Assembly (NCBI GenBank): GCA_041483675.1
Contig: JBGPGE010000004.1
Span: 19,109 to 83,108 of the forward strand
DNA from: 2-12-FULL-60-19 sp041483675
GTDB lineage: Bacteria > Desulfobacterota > Binatia > UBA9968
Reading direction: 5' to 3'
Length of the DNA: 64,000 bases
The position numbers and the translations under genes are program-made. This document shows positions 17,087-26,007 of the stretch, in pieces. The notes beneath the pieces were generated by a model, which searched no databases, had not been told where the DNA came from, and worked only from the letters and a program-made list of their open reading frames with translations. Position 1 is the first letter of the stretch. Each line of letters starts with the position of its first letter.

Positions 17087-18175
17087 ATGCTGCTCATCAA
17101 CAACAAAGAGGTGGAGCAACTCTTCGACATGAAGGGCTGCCTCGAAGCGTTGGAAATCGCCTACGACGATCTATTGAAGGGCGACGCGGTTTATCGGCCG
17201 CGGTTGGATGTGTGGGTTCCATCTGAGCGGGCGGACGGTTATTTCCGCTGGGGGACGATGGAAGGGGCGAGCCGGAAGATCGGCGTCTTCGCGATTCGCA
17301 TGAAATCGGACATCGTCCACTGGCCCGACGGCGTCACGGAAGAAAAATACTGCACCAAGCCGGGCACCTACTGCGGCCTGGTGATGCTCTTCAGCGTGCG
17401 CAACGGCGAGCCGCTGGCAATTATCAACGACGGCGTCGTGCAGCACATGCGCGTCGGCGGTTGCGCCGGACTCGGTGTCAAGTATCTCGCCCGGCCCGAT
17501 GCCTCGGTCGTCGGCATCTTCGGCTCCGGCGGCATGGCGCGGAGTTACCTTGAAGCATTCCATGAGGTTCGCAAGCTTAAGCAGGTGAAAGTTTATAGCC
17601 CGACCAAAGCGAACCGCGAGGCGTACGCCAAAGAGATGACCGGTAAGCTCGGCATCCCGGTCGAAGCGGTGAACAGCCCGGAAGCCGTGGTGCGCGGCGC
17701 GCACATTGTCGCGGCCTGCACCGACTCGACGCGCACGGTCTTCGACGAGCCGGAATGGCTCGACGACGGCGCGCACATCACCTGCGTGCGCGCCTGCGAG
17801 ATCGGCCCGAAGGTCGTCAAACGCTGCGACATCTCCATTAAACTCGGCAGAAACACCGTGGACACGATGGACGAGGGGATGGTTCGCCTCCACGGCAATG
17901 TCGGCTACATCGCCGGCCAGCCCGAAGAGCGCGCCCGCATTCCGAATCCGACGGTCGATAATTATCGCGGTGACTTCTTTAAATATTTTATGGACCTCAA
18001 GGCGGGCAAAGTTCCCGGCCGAACCAGCCCGAAGCAGATCACTTTTTTCATCAACGCCGGAACCCAGGGACTTCAATTCGCCGCCTGCGCCGGAAAGATT
18101 TACCAACTGGCCAAGGAGCAAGGTCTCGGCCGCGAGCTCCCGACCGAGTGGTTCTTGCAGGATATCAGGGATTGA
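17087..18175 (+). CDS. ornithine cyclodeaminase / mu-crystallin family protein
   Basis: 362 residues from ATG at 17087 (MLLINNKEVEQLFDMKGCLE), which has a GGAGG-like site upstream. The open frame back to 17015 reads through the composite repeat and is not coding. The NAD-binding motif is VVGIFGSGGMARSYLEAF, followed by KVYSPTKANREAYA and ACTDSTRTVFDEPEWLDDGA. The family includes ornithine cyclodeaminase, alanine dehydrogenase and imine reductases, so the substrate stays open. It is somewhat longer than usual (about 330). A metabolic link with the neighbouring importer and FAH gene is possible but unproven. Confidence 0.88.
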   Translation: MLLINNKEVEQLFDMKGCLEALEIAYDDLLKGDAVYRPRLDVWVPSERADGYFRWGTMEGASRKIGVFAIRMKSDIVHWPDGVTEEKYCTKPGTYCGLVMLFSVRNGEPLAIINDGVVQHMRVGGCAGLGVKYLARPDASVVGIFGSGGMARSYLEAFHEVRKLKQVKVYSPTKANREAYAKEMTGKLGIPVEAVNSPEAVVRGAHIVAACTDSTRTVFDEPEWLDDGAHITCVRACEIGPKVVKRCDISIKLGRNTVDTMDEGMVRLHGNVGYIAGQPEERARIPNPTVDNYRGDFFKYFMDLKAGKVPGRTSPKQITFFINAGTQGLQFAACAGKIYQLAKEQGLGRELPTEWFLQDIRD

Positions 18176-18280
18176 CTCGGTGCCCTTTTGCGCGTCAAAT
18201 AGTTCTTGCCAATTGCAGCTCACCGAAAAGTTAGTCTGGCAGACGCGACTATGGTTAACTATTGCGGCGAGGGTAGATGT

Positions 18281-18521
18281 ATGGCGCAACTCTTTGATCG
18301 GATCACAGTGAACCGCGGCAATGCGGCAGGTTCACTGTGTCAGGGGCATGCGAATTCGAGTGAGCGACGTGCTGGAGCTATTGGCCGATGGGATGACCCC
18401 GGAGCAGATCTTGGACGAGCACCCCGATCTTGAGCTTGAGGATATTCACGCCTGCCTTCGCTTCGCGAGCCAACGCGTGAGCACCCCGATTCTTGCCGCC
18501 TTTCTTTCAAGGCCGTCATAG
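18281..18521 (+). pseudogene. DUF433 family protein, frameshifted
   Basis: The N-terminal part MAQLFDRITVNRGN is read from ATG 18281. The rest, CVRGMRIRVSDVLELLADGM and PDLELEDIHACLRFAS, is read one frame over from about 18321. Joined, they give the normal DUF433 layout, with CVRGMRI corresponding to the usual CIRGxRI. The break lies near CGCGGCAATGCGG (18313-18325). DUF433 proteins are small and often antitoxin-like, usually next to a PIN-type partner; none follows here. An internal ATG at 18321 could make a shorter 66-residue product. Confidence 0.6.
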
Positions 18522-18579
18522 CATGGTGGCCCAATGAAAGATCCTGTCGCGCGTGGAGAACTGATGCCAGGATGCGCCT

Positions 18580-18855
18580 ATGAAGCACGCCCCGAAAGAC
18601 AGACTTGGCTTTTTGTGGGATGAGCCGCTTAGTCGAGACGATCTCAAGAAAGTTTTGGCCGGCGAAGACGAGAAAGAAAGCCTCTATTACGCGGGTAAGA
18701 TTTTGAGAGAGGCGCGCTTTGAGGAGGTCTGGGAGTACCTCTCGCCGGCTTTTCTTGCTTCCCACTGGGAAAAGCTCCGCGCGAAACTCGGACGAAAAAA
18801 AGGCTTTTGGGACTTTTTCTACAGCACATGGCGCGCACATGGCCTTATCCGCTAA
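18580..18855 (+). CDS. small conserved-looking protein of unknown function
   Basis: 91 residues: MKHAPKDRLGFLWDEPLSRD, then DLKKVLAGEDEKESLYYAGK and a Trp-rich end (EVWEYLSPAF, KKGFWDFFYSTWRAHGL). It is soluble and mixed-charge, with no signal or membrane segment. I do not recognise the family with certainty. The layout resembles small proteins found beside toxin-antitoxin genes, and it follows the broken DUF433 gene by 58 bases. The ribosome site is weak. Codon use looks like real coding sequence. Confidence 0.55.
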   Translation: MKHAPKDRLGFLWDEPLSRDDLKKVLAGEDEKESLYYAGKILREARFEEVWEYLSPAFLASHWEKLRAKLGRKKGFWDFFYSTWRAHGLIR

Positions 18856-18888
18856 AGGTATCCTCTCCGCTCTACAAGGCCGCCTTTG

Positions 18889-19257
18889 TTAGTATCCCAA
18901 ATCTTCAATCTCCGCCTCATCCATGCCGAAGTAGTGGGCGATCTCGTGGACGAGGGTGAGGCGAATTTGTCTTCGCAGTTCGCCGGGGTCGGGAAAGTCA
19001 TGGGCCAACGGCTCAGCGAAGATGACGATTCTGTCGGGCAGCAAGGGCGGGTCGAAGGCGGAGCGGTCGGACAGCGGCGTGCCTTCGTAGAGGCCGTAGA
19101 GCGTATCTTCTTTAGGGTTAAGACCCATGGACCTGAGTTGGGCCCTTGTCGGGCTGGCCTCGACAATAATGGCGAGGTTGTGAAGCCGCGCGCGGAATTT
19201 TCTTGGCAATTTCCCCAAAACCCGCGCGGCCTCTTGCTCGATCTCTTCAATAGTCAT
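18889..19257 (-). CDS. minimal zincin-type metallopeptidase family protein
   Basis: 122 residues from ATG at 19257 (MTIEEIEQEAARVLGKLPRK); the upstream in-frame part overlaps the divergent mltA leader and is not needed. The zinc motif is VHEIAHYFGMDE (H104, E105, H108, D113), an HExxH with a downstream Asp as third ligand. The length and the DPPLLPDRIVIFAEPLA segment fit the short COG3824-type family. No signal peptide, so it is cytoplasmic. Natural substrate is unknown for this family. Confidence 0.85.
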   Translation of the reverse strand: MTIEEIEQEAARVLGKLPRKFRARLHNLAIIVEASPTRAQLRSMGLNPKEDTLYGLYEGTPLSDRSAFDPPLLPDRIVIFAEPLAHDFPDPGELRRQIRLTLVHEIAHYFGMDEAEIEDLGY

Positions 19258-19345
19258 ATCTAGAAGTTTGCACGAAATGGCGCTGGGGAGCAAGACGCGT
19301 GATACGCGTTGCAGGATGCACGATGGAAGAGAAAGAAGTGGGGAG

Positions 19346-20500
19346 ATGCGTATTAGCGGCGTGAGTTTGCTGCTGGTTTTGTTTGCCGCTTCACCGCTCG
19401 CGTGGGGTGGGCAGGTGGGGAGGGCGGAGTCGGTTGCGTTGCGTGACGATCTGGATCGGGAGTCTCTGCGGCAGGCGATTGAGCGCAGCCTGGAGTTTCT
19501 GGCCAAAGTCCCGCCGCATCAGATCGTGGGGGAGAGACCGAGGAAGGTCGCCGCGCAGGAGGTGAAAGAATCTCTCCTGGTTCTTCTCAAGCTGCTGGAT
19601 CTTTGGAACCGGCCGGAGCAGTTGGCTCAAGCGATCGGCTCGCGTTTCGAGCTGGTCGAATCCGCGGGCAACCCGGAGGTGGTTTTCACCGGCTATTACC
19701 AGCCGGTGCTGGCCGCGAGCCTGACGGAAACGGAAGAGTTCCGCTATCCGATCTATGCAAAGCCTCAGGATCTCATAGAGGCCACGGTCGTCACCCTGCG
19801 CCCCGAGGCTCGTAACGAAAAGATTGCAGGACGTCTGGAAGAGAATCGCTTCATCCCGTACTTTTCGCGGGAGGAAATCGATCGGGGGCAACGGCTGAAA
19901 GGCAAGGGATATGAGATCGCCTGGGTAAGAGATCCGGCCGAGCTTTTTTTTCTCCACGTGCAAGGCTCGGGCATCCTTGAATTGACGGACGGGCGGAGGG
20001 TCCACTTGAACTATGCGGCGACGAACGGCAGGCCTTACACGAGTATCGGGAAGGCGCTGATCGACGGCGGCAAGGTTCCGCCGGAGGGAGTGTCGATGCA
20101 GCGCCTCCAGCAGTACCTGAAAGAACAGCCCGAAGAGCGCGACGATCTCTTTGCCCGCAATGAGCGCTATGTGTTTTTTCGCTTTGTCGAGCGCGGCCCG
20201 CTGGGGAGTCTCGACGTGCCGCTGACTGCGGGACGCTCCCTCGCGACCGATCCCGCCTATTTTCCCAGAGGCGCGCCGGGTTTCATGGTCGGCCGAAGGC
20301 CGCTGATCGACGGGGCCGGAAATTTTATCGGCTGGCAACCCTTTGCCCGTTTTGTGGTAAATCAGGATACGGGCGCGGCGATTCGAGGGCCTCAGCGCGC
20401 GGATCTCTACTTCGGAACGGGCGAGCAAGCGGGATCGGGCGCGGGCTTTATGAAGAGCGCCGGCAAGCTCTATTTCCTTGCGCTGAAGAAAAAGCGCTGA
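19346..20500 (+). CDS. mltA: membrane-bound lytic murein transglycosylase A
   Basis: 384 residues from ATG at 19346. The signal peptide MRISGVSLLLVLFAASPLAW supports this start over 19268. The MltA barrel shows VVFTGYYQPVLAAS and the hallmark FFLHVQGSGILEL. The C-terminal 3D domain has PRGAPGFMVGRRPLIDG and VNQDTGAAIRGPQRADLYFG, with its conserved aspartates. The enzyme cleaves peptidoglycan to 1,6-anhydro-muropeptides in the periplasm. No lipobox Cys is seen after the signal, unlike E. coli MltA, so it may be soluble. It ends 3 bases before the convergent MBL gene. Confidence 0.93.
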   Translation: MRISGVSLLLVLFAASPLAWGGQVGRAESVALRDDLDRESLRQAIERSLEFLAKVPPHQIVGERPRKVAAQEVKESLLVLLKLLDLWNRPEQLAQAIGSRFELVESAGNPEVVFTGYYQPVLAASLTETEEFRYPIYAKPQDLIEATVVTLRPEARNEKIAGRLEENRFIPYFSREEIDRGQRLKGKGYEIAWVRDPAELFFLHVQGSGILELTDGRRVHLNYAATNGRPYTSIGKALIDGGKVPPEGVSMQRLQQYLKEQPEERDDLFARNERYVFFRFVERGPLGSLDVPLTAGRSLATDPAYFPRGAPGFMVGRRPLIDGAGNFIGWQPFARFVVNQDTGAAIRGPQRADLYFGTGEQAGSGAGFMKSAGKLYFLALKKKR

Positions 20501-20503
20501 GGA

Positions 20504-21274
20504 TCAGAAGGAGAGCGACTCGCCTTGCTTCAGAATTTTGATGCGGGGATTTTTCAGTTTTTTAAGCTCGGCGACGATCTCCTGGCGGAATTGCGGCTTG
20601 AGATGGGTCACCAGAATCGGCACGGACGAGCGACCGAGTTTCTCAAGCTCTCCGGCGAGGGTTTGAGGCGTGAGGTGGCGGCTGATATCGGCGATATTTT
20701 GCAGCCGGTTGGGAAAGGAGGTCTCGACCACGACGGCGCGAAGATTTTTTCGCCGCCGCGCCATGGACCAGACTTTTTCCGTCGGTCCGCTATCGCCGAC
20801 GTGCAGCAGCGTCTCTTTGTCGTTCTCGATAAAGAAGGCGGTGCTTGGGACGAGGTGATGGACGCGCACCGCGGTGACGGTCAGATTGCCTATCGGCATC
20901 GGCTCGTCTTCGGGGAGGTTATGAAAGCTCAGCACCGGCCACGATTGGCTATCGCCGGTGATCCGGGTAAAATCGGGCCAGAGCGAGTCGTTGAAAAAAG
21001 AGGCGTGGAGCCCGGCGATGACCTCCTGCATTCCCCAGACGTTGACCGTGGCCTCGCAGGCGCCGAACAGGTTGTCGGCCATGGTCGCGAGGCTCAGGAC
21101 GTGATCCAGATGGACATGCGTGACGAGGACGTTCCTGATCTTCTGCTGGTCTTTCAGGCTCAGCACGGCGGTGGTGGAGCCCGCGTCGATGAGCAGCGAG
21201 CCATTGACGAGGTAGGAGGAGAGGTGCTGTCCGGGGATCTGGCCGCCGGAGCAGCCGAGCACGCGAAATTTCAT
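20504..21274 (-). CDS. MBL-fold metallo-hydrolase (RNase Z / class II phosphodiesterase-like)
   Basis: 256 residues from ATG at 21274 (MKFRVLGCSGGQIPGQHLSS). The frame is open to 21400 but that part overlaps the start of the divergent SCO gene. The metal motif is THVHLDHVLSL (HxHxDH), followed by VHHLVPSTAFFI and HVGDSGPTEKVW, with ETSFPNRL later. The layout resembles cAMP phosphodiesterase class II and 3'-end nuclease-like hydrolases. Cytoplasmic. Substrate is unclear. Confidence 0.85.
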   Translation of the reverse strand: MKFRVLGCSGGQIPGQHLSSYLVNGSLLIDAGSTTAVLSLKDQQKIRNVLVTHVHLDHVLSLATMADNLFGACEATVNVWGMQEVIAGLHASFFNDSLWPDFTRITGDSQSWPVLSFHNLPEDEPMPIGNLTVTAVRVHHLVPSTAFFIENDKETLLHVGDSGPTEKVWSMARRRKNLRAVVVETSFPNRLQNIADISRHLTPQTLAGELEKLGRSSVPILVTHLKPQFRQEIVAELKKLKNPRIKILKQGESLSF

Positions 21275-21336
21275 GGGATTTTTTGTAACATGTTTTTCGT
21301 GTATTGTCATGCCGTGACGGATAGCGGGGTTCGACG

Positions 21337-22005
21337 ATGAGCGAGAGGCGGTTTTTTCGACAGCCGCGGGTTTGGGTGGCTCTGGCGATGCTCGCCGCAA
21401 GCGTGGCGGGGATCGGGCTTTGGGCGCGCCAGGCGCTGCGATCGCGACAGGGCACGAGCGACGAGCGACCGCTCGAAGGGATGCAGCGCTTCGGCGCGGT
21501 GCCGGATTTCTCCTTCGCGGAGCGGAGCGGTCGCGAGGTGCGTCGGGCCGATCTCTTGGGGAAGGTGTGGGTTCTGGACTTTATCTACACGAACTGCCCC
21601 GACACCTGCCCGCTCCAGACCGCGGAGATGAAATCGCTGCAGGACGAGTTCGCGGCGGAAAGCGATCTCCGCTTCGTATCGATCACGGTGGATCCGACGC
21701 GGGACACGCCGGCGGCGCTCTCGGAGTACGCGGCTCGTTTCAAAGCCGATTCGGAGCGGTGGCTGTTTTTGACCGGCGATAAGGATGCCATCTACAAGCT
21801 GGCGCAGGAGGGGTTCCACCTCGCCGTGGCCGAGCTTCCGCAACAGAGCAACCGGGAGCCGTCCGCGGCGACGCACGCGCACAGCCCGCGCTTCGTGCTG
21901 ATCGATCGCAAAGCTGAGATCCGCGGCTATTACCAGGCGATGGACAGGCAGGCCGTAGGGCGCCTGCGCCGCGACCTGAAAAATCTTTTACGAAGCGGCG
22001 AGTAA
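21337..22005 (+). CDS. SCO1/SenC family copper-binding thioredoxin-like protein
   Basis: 222 residues. One N-terminal helix (VWVALAMLAASVAGIGLWAR) anchors it in the membrane. The copper site is complete: YTNCPDTCPLQT (CxxxC) and the distal His in AHSPRFVLIDRK. VSITVDPTRDTPAAL is typical of the family. SCO proteins deliver copper to the CuA centre of cytochrome oxidase or act as periplasmic thiol reductases. No oxidase genes lie nearby. It starts a co-directional run (SCO, CDF, permease, DUF1003, small membrane protein) with gaps of 12-33 bases, which links copper and cation transport. Confidence 0.92.
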   Translation: MSERRFFRQPRVWVALAMLAASVAGIGLWARQALRSRQGTSDERPLEGMQRFGAVPDFSFAERSGREVRRADLLGKVWVLDFIYTNCPDTCPLQTAEMKSLQDEFAAESDLRFVSITVDPTRDTPAALSEYAARFKADSERWLFLTGDKDAIYKLAQEGFHLAVAELPQQSNREPSAATHAHSPRFVLIDRKAEIRGYYQAMDRQAVGRLRRDLKNLLRSGE

Positions 22006-22038
22006 TGCAGGCGCCCGTAAGCGAGCCCGGAACCGGCC

Positions 22039-22911
22039 ATGGAACGAGCTAACGACAGCCGGCGTCTGGCGTTGGCGTTAGTCGTCACGGCCGCCTACTT
22101 TTTCGCCGAGGTGGTAGGAGGAATCCTCACCAATAGCCTTGCTCTGTTGTCGGACGCCGGCCACATGTTTTCCGACATTGCGTCGCTGAGCCTAACTCTC
22201 TTCGCGTTCAAGATGGCCCGCCGTCCGGCCACCGCGAAGAAAACTTACGGCTACCATCGGCTGGAGATTCTCGCGGCGCTCATCAACGGCCTTGCTCTCT
22301 GGCTGATCGTCGGCGTGATCTTCAACGAGGCCAATCGTCGCTTTTCCAACCCGCCGGAGATTCACGGCCTCGGAATGCTGGTTGTGGCAGCTATCGGATT
22401 GGCGGTGAACCTCGCCGCCGGGTGGATTCTGTTCGGGTGCGACCGGCGAAGTCTCAATGTCCGCGGGGCGTTGCTGCACGTCGTCGGCGACGCGCTGGGG
22501 TCGGTCGGCGCCGTGATCGCGGCGATCGTGATGTTGCTCACCGGCTGGTATCTCGCCGATCCGCTGGTGAGCTTCGTGATCGGCCTGCTGATTCTTTACA
22601 CTTCGTGGGATCTCGTCCGCGAGTCGGTGGATATCCTGATGCAGTCGGTGCCGCGCGGCATCGACGCCGGACAGGTTCAACAGGCGATGGAACAGGTGCC
22701 GGGCGTGGTCAAGATTCACGATCTCCACGTCTGGTCGGTCACGTCGGGCGTCTTTACACTCAGCGCCCACGCGGTGATCCGGCCGGACGGCCGCGCGCAC
22801 GTCATCCTCGATCAGATCGAAGAGCGGCTGAAAAACGACTTCGCGATCGAACACACGACGATTCAATTGGAAAAGGAAGACCGGGAAGACAGAGAGTTCC
22901 AGGCTTTTTAA
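22039..22911 (+). CDS. cation diffusion facilitator (CDF) metal exporter, CzcD/ZitB type
   Basis: 290 residues with six helices and a cytoplasmic C-terminal domain. The transport-site pairs are in SDAGHMFSDIASLS (HxxxD, helix 2) and LLHVVGDALGSVGA (HxxxD, helix 5); His in helix 2 points to Zn, Cd or Co. The loop between helices 4 and 5 lacks a His-rich stretch. The C-terminal domain has VKIHDLHVWSVTSGVFTLSA. It exports divalent cations by proton antiport. It lies 33 bases after SCO and 15 before the KimA-like permease. Confidence 0.93.
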   Translation: MERANDSRRLALALVVTAAYFFAEVVGGILTNSLALLSDAGHMFSDIASLSLTLFAFKMARRPATAKKTYGYHRLEILAALINGLALWLIVGVIFNEANRRFSNPPEIHGLGMLVVAAIGLAVNLAAGWILFGCDRRSLNVRGALLHVVGDALGSVGAVIAAIVMLLTGWYLADPLVSFVIGLLILYTSWDLVRESVDILMQSVPRGIDAGQVQQAMEQVPGVVKIHDLHVWSVTSGVFTLSAHAVIRPDGRAHVILDQIEERLKNDFAIEHTTIQLEKEDREDREFQAF

Positions 22912-22926
22912 CGAAGCCGCTGAATT

Positions 22927-24921
22927 ATGAAATTCCCCTTTAAAGAAACGCTGCTCGGCAAGCCCAAAGATCCGTTGGACCCGAAGGTATTCCACCAGAT
23001 CTCGCTCGTCGCCTTTCTCGCCTGGGTCGGCCTCGGCGCGGACGGCCTCAGCTCGTCGGCCTACGGACCGGAGGAGGCGTATCTTGCTCTGGGCGGGCAC
23101 CTCTTTCTGGCCCTGCCGCTGGCGATCCTGACGGCGCTGACCGTCTTCATCATATCGGCGAGCTACAGCCAGATCATCGAGCTTTTTCCCACCGGCGGCG
23201 GCGGCTATCTCGTCGCCACGAAACTCCTGGGCCCGAAGACCGGCCTGGTCTCCGGCTCCGCGCTCGTCGTGGACTATATGCTCACGATCACGATCTCCGT
23301 GGCCAGCGGCGCGGACGCGATCTTCAGCTTTCTCCCGCCCGCGATCCATGTATCGAAGTTGGCCGTGGAGGTCGGCCTCGTATTCTTCCTAATCTATCTC
23401 AACCTGCGCGGCACCAAGGAGTCGGTGCTCTTTCTGCTGCCGATCTTTCTCCTCTTTGTCGCGTTGCATATCGTCGCGATCGCCTTGGGCGTTCTGCCCA
23501 ACGCGGACGCGCTGCCCGCGGTCGTCGCTCAGACGCGGCAGGAGGTGGTGGGAGACATTACCGGAATGGGGTTGTGGAGCACGCTGTTTATTTTGCTCCA
23601 TGCCTACAGCCTCGGCGGCGGCACCTACACCGGCATCGAGGCCGTCAGCAACGGTCTTCAAGTGCTGCGCGACCCCAAAGTGGAAACCGGAAAAAAGACC
23701 ATGCGCTACATGGCGATCTCGCTCGCCTTCACGGCCAGCGGCCTGCTGCTTTGCTACCTCTTGAATCAAGTCGCGCATGCGCCGGGAAAAACTCTGAACG
23801 CCAGCCTGCTGGAAAAAATCTACGCCGGCTTCCTGCCGGCGGGAAGGAGCATGTTCACGCTCGTGGTCGTGATCACGCTGTTGAGCGAAGCGGCGCTCCT
23901 CCTGGTTGCGGCCCAGGCGGGATTTATCGATGGGCCGCGCGTGCTGTCGAACATGGCGATCGACTCCTGGGCGCCGCACCGCTTCTCCCATCTGAGCGAC
24001 CATCTCGTCACGCAGTACGGCGTCTGGTTCATGGGGCTCGCCTCGCTCGGGTTTTTGCTCTACACCGGCGGCGCGGTGAGGCTCCTCGTCGTCATGTACA
24101 GCATCAACGTGTTTCTCACCTTTACGCTGTCGCAACTCGGCATGTGCCGCCATTGGTGGGAGGCGCGGAGAGAGCAGCGGCAATGGCTGTGCAAGCTGGC
24201 GCTCAACGGTCTGGGACTCTGCTTGACCGCCACCATCCTGGCGGTGACGCTGGTCTTCAAATTTGCCGAAGGCGGGTGGGTCACCGCGGTGGTGACCTCG
24301 GCGTTCGTGCTCCTCTGCTACGTCGTCCGCTCCCACTACCAGCGGGTGCAGGGCGCGCTTAAGAGTCTGGACGACACGCTCATGCACATTCCTTTTCGGC
24401 CCGACCTGAACCCGGTCCCCGCGAAGGACGCCAACGCGCCGACGGCCGTCGTCATCGTCCGGGATTTCGACGGCATCGGGATTCACACCCTGCTCAATAT
24501 TCCGCGGGTGTTTCCGAATCATTTTAAGAACGTGGTCTTTCTCTCGGTCGGCGTGATCGACTCCAGCCGGTTCAAAGGCGTGGGGGAGATCGAGAATCTG
24601 CGGCGAATCACGGAGGAAAGCCTCCACAGCTTCGTCGAGTTCGCCAACTGCATGGGCTGGTACGCGGAGTCCCGCTCCGCGCTGGGCATCGACCTCATCG
24701 CGGAGCTGGAGGAGACGTGCAAGAAAATCGCCCGGGAATTTCCCCGCTCGGTGTTCTTTGCCGGGAAGCTGGTCTTCAAGCAGGAGACACTTTTCACGCG
24801 CCTCCTGCATAACCACACCCCTTACACTTTACAGCAGCGGCTCCAGTTCGAAGGGCTGCAGATGATCGTCCTGCCGATCAGGGTTTTTCCACCCAGCGCG
24901 CCTCCGGCGGAAAGCGTTTAA
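22927..24921 (+). CDS. APC-superfamily permease, KimA/KUP-like (probable potassium importer)
   Basis: 664 residues. The start region FLAWVGLGADGLSSSAYGPE is the typical KimA/KUP helix-1 motif. ELFPTGGGGYLVATKLLGPK follows in helix 3, and about twelve helices run to residue 480. A C-terminal soluble domain of about 160 residues (from AVVIVRDFDGIGIHTLLNIP) has a universal-stress or nucleotide-binding feel. In KimA such a domain binds c-di-AMP, but no equivalent site can be proved here. Amino-acid transport is the alternative. It is the third gene of the SCO operon. Confidence 0.85.
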   Translation: MKFPFKETLLGKPKDPLDPKVFHQISLVAFLAWVGLGADGLSSSAYGPEEAYLALGGHLFLALPLAILTALTVFIISASYSQIIELFPTGGGGYLVATKLLGPKTGLVSGSALVVDYMLTITISVASGADAIFSFLPPAIHVSKLAVEVGLVFFLIYLNLRGTKESVLFLLPIFLLFVALHIVAIALGVLPNADALPAVVAQTRQEVVGDITGMGLWSTLFILLHAYSLGGGTYTGIEAVSNGLQVLRDPKVETGKKTMRYMAISLAFTASGLLLCYLLNQVAHAPGKTLNASLLEKIYAGFLPAGRSMFTLVVVITLLSEAALLLVAAQAGFIDGPRVLSNMAIDSWAPHRFSHLSDHLVTQYGVWFMGLASLGFLLYTGGAVRLLVVMYSINVFLTFTLSQLGMCRHWWEARREQRQWLCKLALNGLGLCLTATILAVTLVFKFAEGGWVTAVVTSAFVLLCYVVRSHYQRVQGALKSLDDTLMHIPFRPDLNPVPAKDANAPTAVVIVRDFDGIGIHTLLNIPRVFPNHFKNVVFLSVGVIDSSRFKGVGEIENLRRITEESLHSFVEFANCMGWYAESRSALGIDLIAELEETCKKIAREFPRSVFFAGKLVFKQETLFTRLLHNHTPYTLQQRLQFEGLQMIVLPIRVFPPSAPPAESV

Positions 24922-24936
24922 CTTCAGGGAGGGACT

Positions 24937-25668
24937 ATGGAAGCAAGGAAAGAGGAACGTCAGGTATGCTTTCATTGTAAGAAGCCGTTTCCGCTCGACC
25001 TGCTCACCTCCGGCGAAGTCATTCGGGCCGGCGTGGCGGAGCTGATCCGCAAGCGCGATCCAAGCTGGACTCCGCAGGCGATGCTCTGCCCCGCGTGCCT
25101 GAATCTCTTCAGGTCGGAATATGTCGAAGACGTTTTGGAAGAGGAAAAGGGGGACCTTTCCCGCCTGGACCGGGAAGTTCTCGCCAGTCTCAAGGAGCAG
25201 GAGACGCTGACGGAAAACTTGAACCTCGCGTTCGAGAAATATCTGACGTTCGGCGAACGGGTCGCGGACCGCGTCGCGACCTTCGGCGGGAGCTGGACTT
25301 TTATCCTGATCTTTTTCGGTTTCCTGGTCGTGTGGATTGCAGTCAATGCGGCGTTCATCCTGACGCGGCCATTCGATCCGTTTCCGTACATCCTGCTCAA
25401 TCTGATTCTCTCGTGCCTGGCGGCGATCCAGGCGCCGATCATCATGATGAGCCAGAATCGTCTCGAGGCCAGAGATCGCCTGCGGTCGGAGAACGATTAT
25501 CAGGTCAACCTGAAGGCGGAGCTGGAGATCCGCCACCTCCATGAAAAGCTCGATGTGCTGCTTAAGCATCAGTGGCAGAAGTTGCTGGAGATCCAGGAAA
25601 TCCAGGTGGATTTAATGAAGGAGGCCGCGTTGAAAGCCGACGCGCGCGAGAGCGGCAAGCTGCTCTAG
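24937..25668 (+). CDS. DUF1003 membrane protein with N-terminal zinc ribbon
   Basis: 243 residues. C11-x2-C14 and C51-x2-C54 form a probable zinc ribbon. A helical link follows, then the DUF1003 core RVADRVATFGGSWTFILIFF with two membrane helices and the signature AAIQAPIIMMSQNRLEARDR. A cytoplasmic coiled coil ends the protein. DUF1003 function is unknown; members are often near cation channels or transporters, as here. The ribosome site GGGAGGG precedes the ATG, 15 bases after the permease stop. Confidence 0.88.
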   Translation: MEARKEERQVCFHCKKPFPLDLLTSGEVIRAGVAELIRKRDPSWTPQAMLCPACLNLFRSEYVEDVLEEEKGDLSRLDREVLASLKEQETLTENLNLAFEKYLTFGERVADRVATFGGSWTFILIFFGFLVVWIAVNAAFILTRPFDPFPYILLNLILSCLAAIQAPIIMMSQNRLEARDRLRSENDYQVNLKAELEIRHLHEKLDVLLKHQWQKLLEIQEIQVDLMKEAALKADARESGKLL

Positions 25669-25680
25669 GCGGATTAAACT

Positions 25681-25989
25681 ATGGAACTATCGCGATTCGT
25701 CGCCCTGTTTCTGCTCGTCACCTTTGTCGGTCACGGCATCGCGTTCATCGCGCTCGGCCTCAAGCGGCGCAAGGGCTACTATCTTTTTCTCACCGGGACG
25801 TTCGCTTTTCTTACGGCGATCTATCTCATTAAGTTCGAAGGCTGGGATCTGAGCGTGCCGGGCACCGACTTTCCCGCGACCTGGTTTCTGAGAATCGGCG
25901 CGACGCTGTGTACGTTGACCTACCTTAAGACTATCGCGGGAGAAGAAGGGACCTGGCTTTGGAAGCTGCTGCGCCGGAGGCAACGGTGA
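25681..25989 (+). CDS. small membrane protein, three predicted helices
   Basis: 102 residues: helix 1 LFLLVTFVGHGIAFIALGL, helix 2 YYLFLTGTFAFLTAIYLI, helix 3 TWFLRIGATLCTLTYL, and a basic tail (LLRRRQR). I do not recognise a family. It starts 12 bases after the DUF1003 stop, in the same direction, so it is probably the last gene of the SCO-CDF-permease operon and may be an accessory subunit. It ends 18 bases before the convergent MFS gene. Confidence 0.7.
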   Translation: MELSRFVALFLLVTFVGHGIAFIALGLKRRKGYYLFLTGTFAFLTAIYLIKFEGWDLSVPGTDFPATWFLRIGATLCTLTYLKTIAGEEGTWLWKLLRRRQR

Positions 25990-26007
25990 CCCGGCCTGGC
26001 GCGCTCG

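Noticed and set aside
17171..18289. 372-codon minus-strand frame
   Set aside because: Antisense of the ornithine-cyclodeaminase gene; composition is His/Arg/Asp-rich without motifs.
23389..24816. 475-codon open frame on the minus strand
   Set aside because: It is wholly antisense to the KimA-like permease gene, is rich in Arg, Glu, Gln and His with no fold, and is a GC-rich shadow frame.
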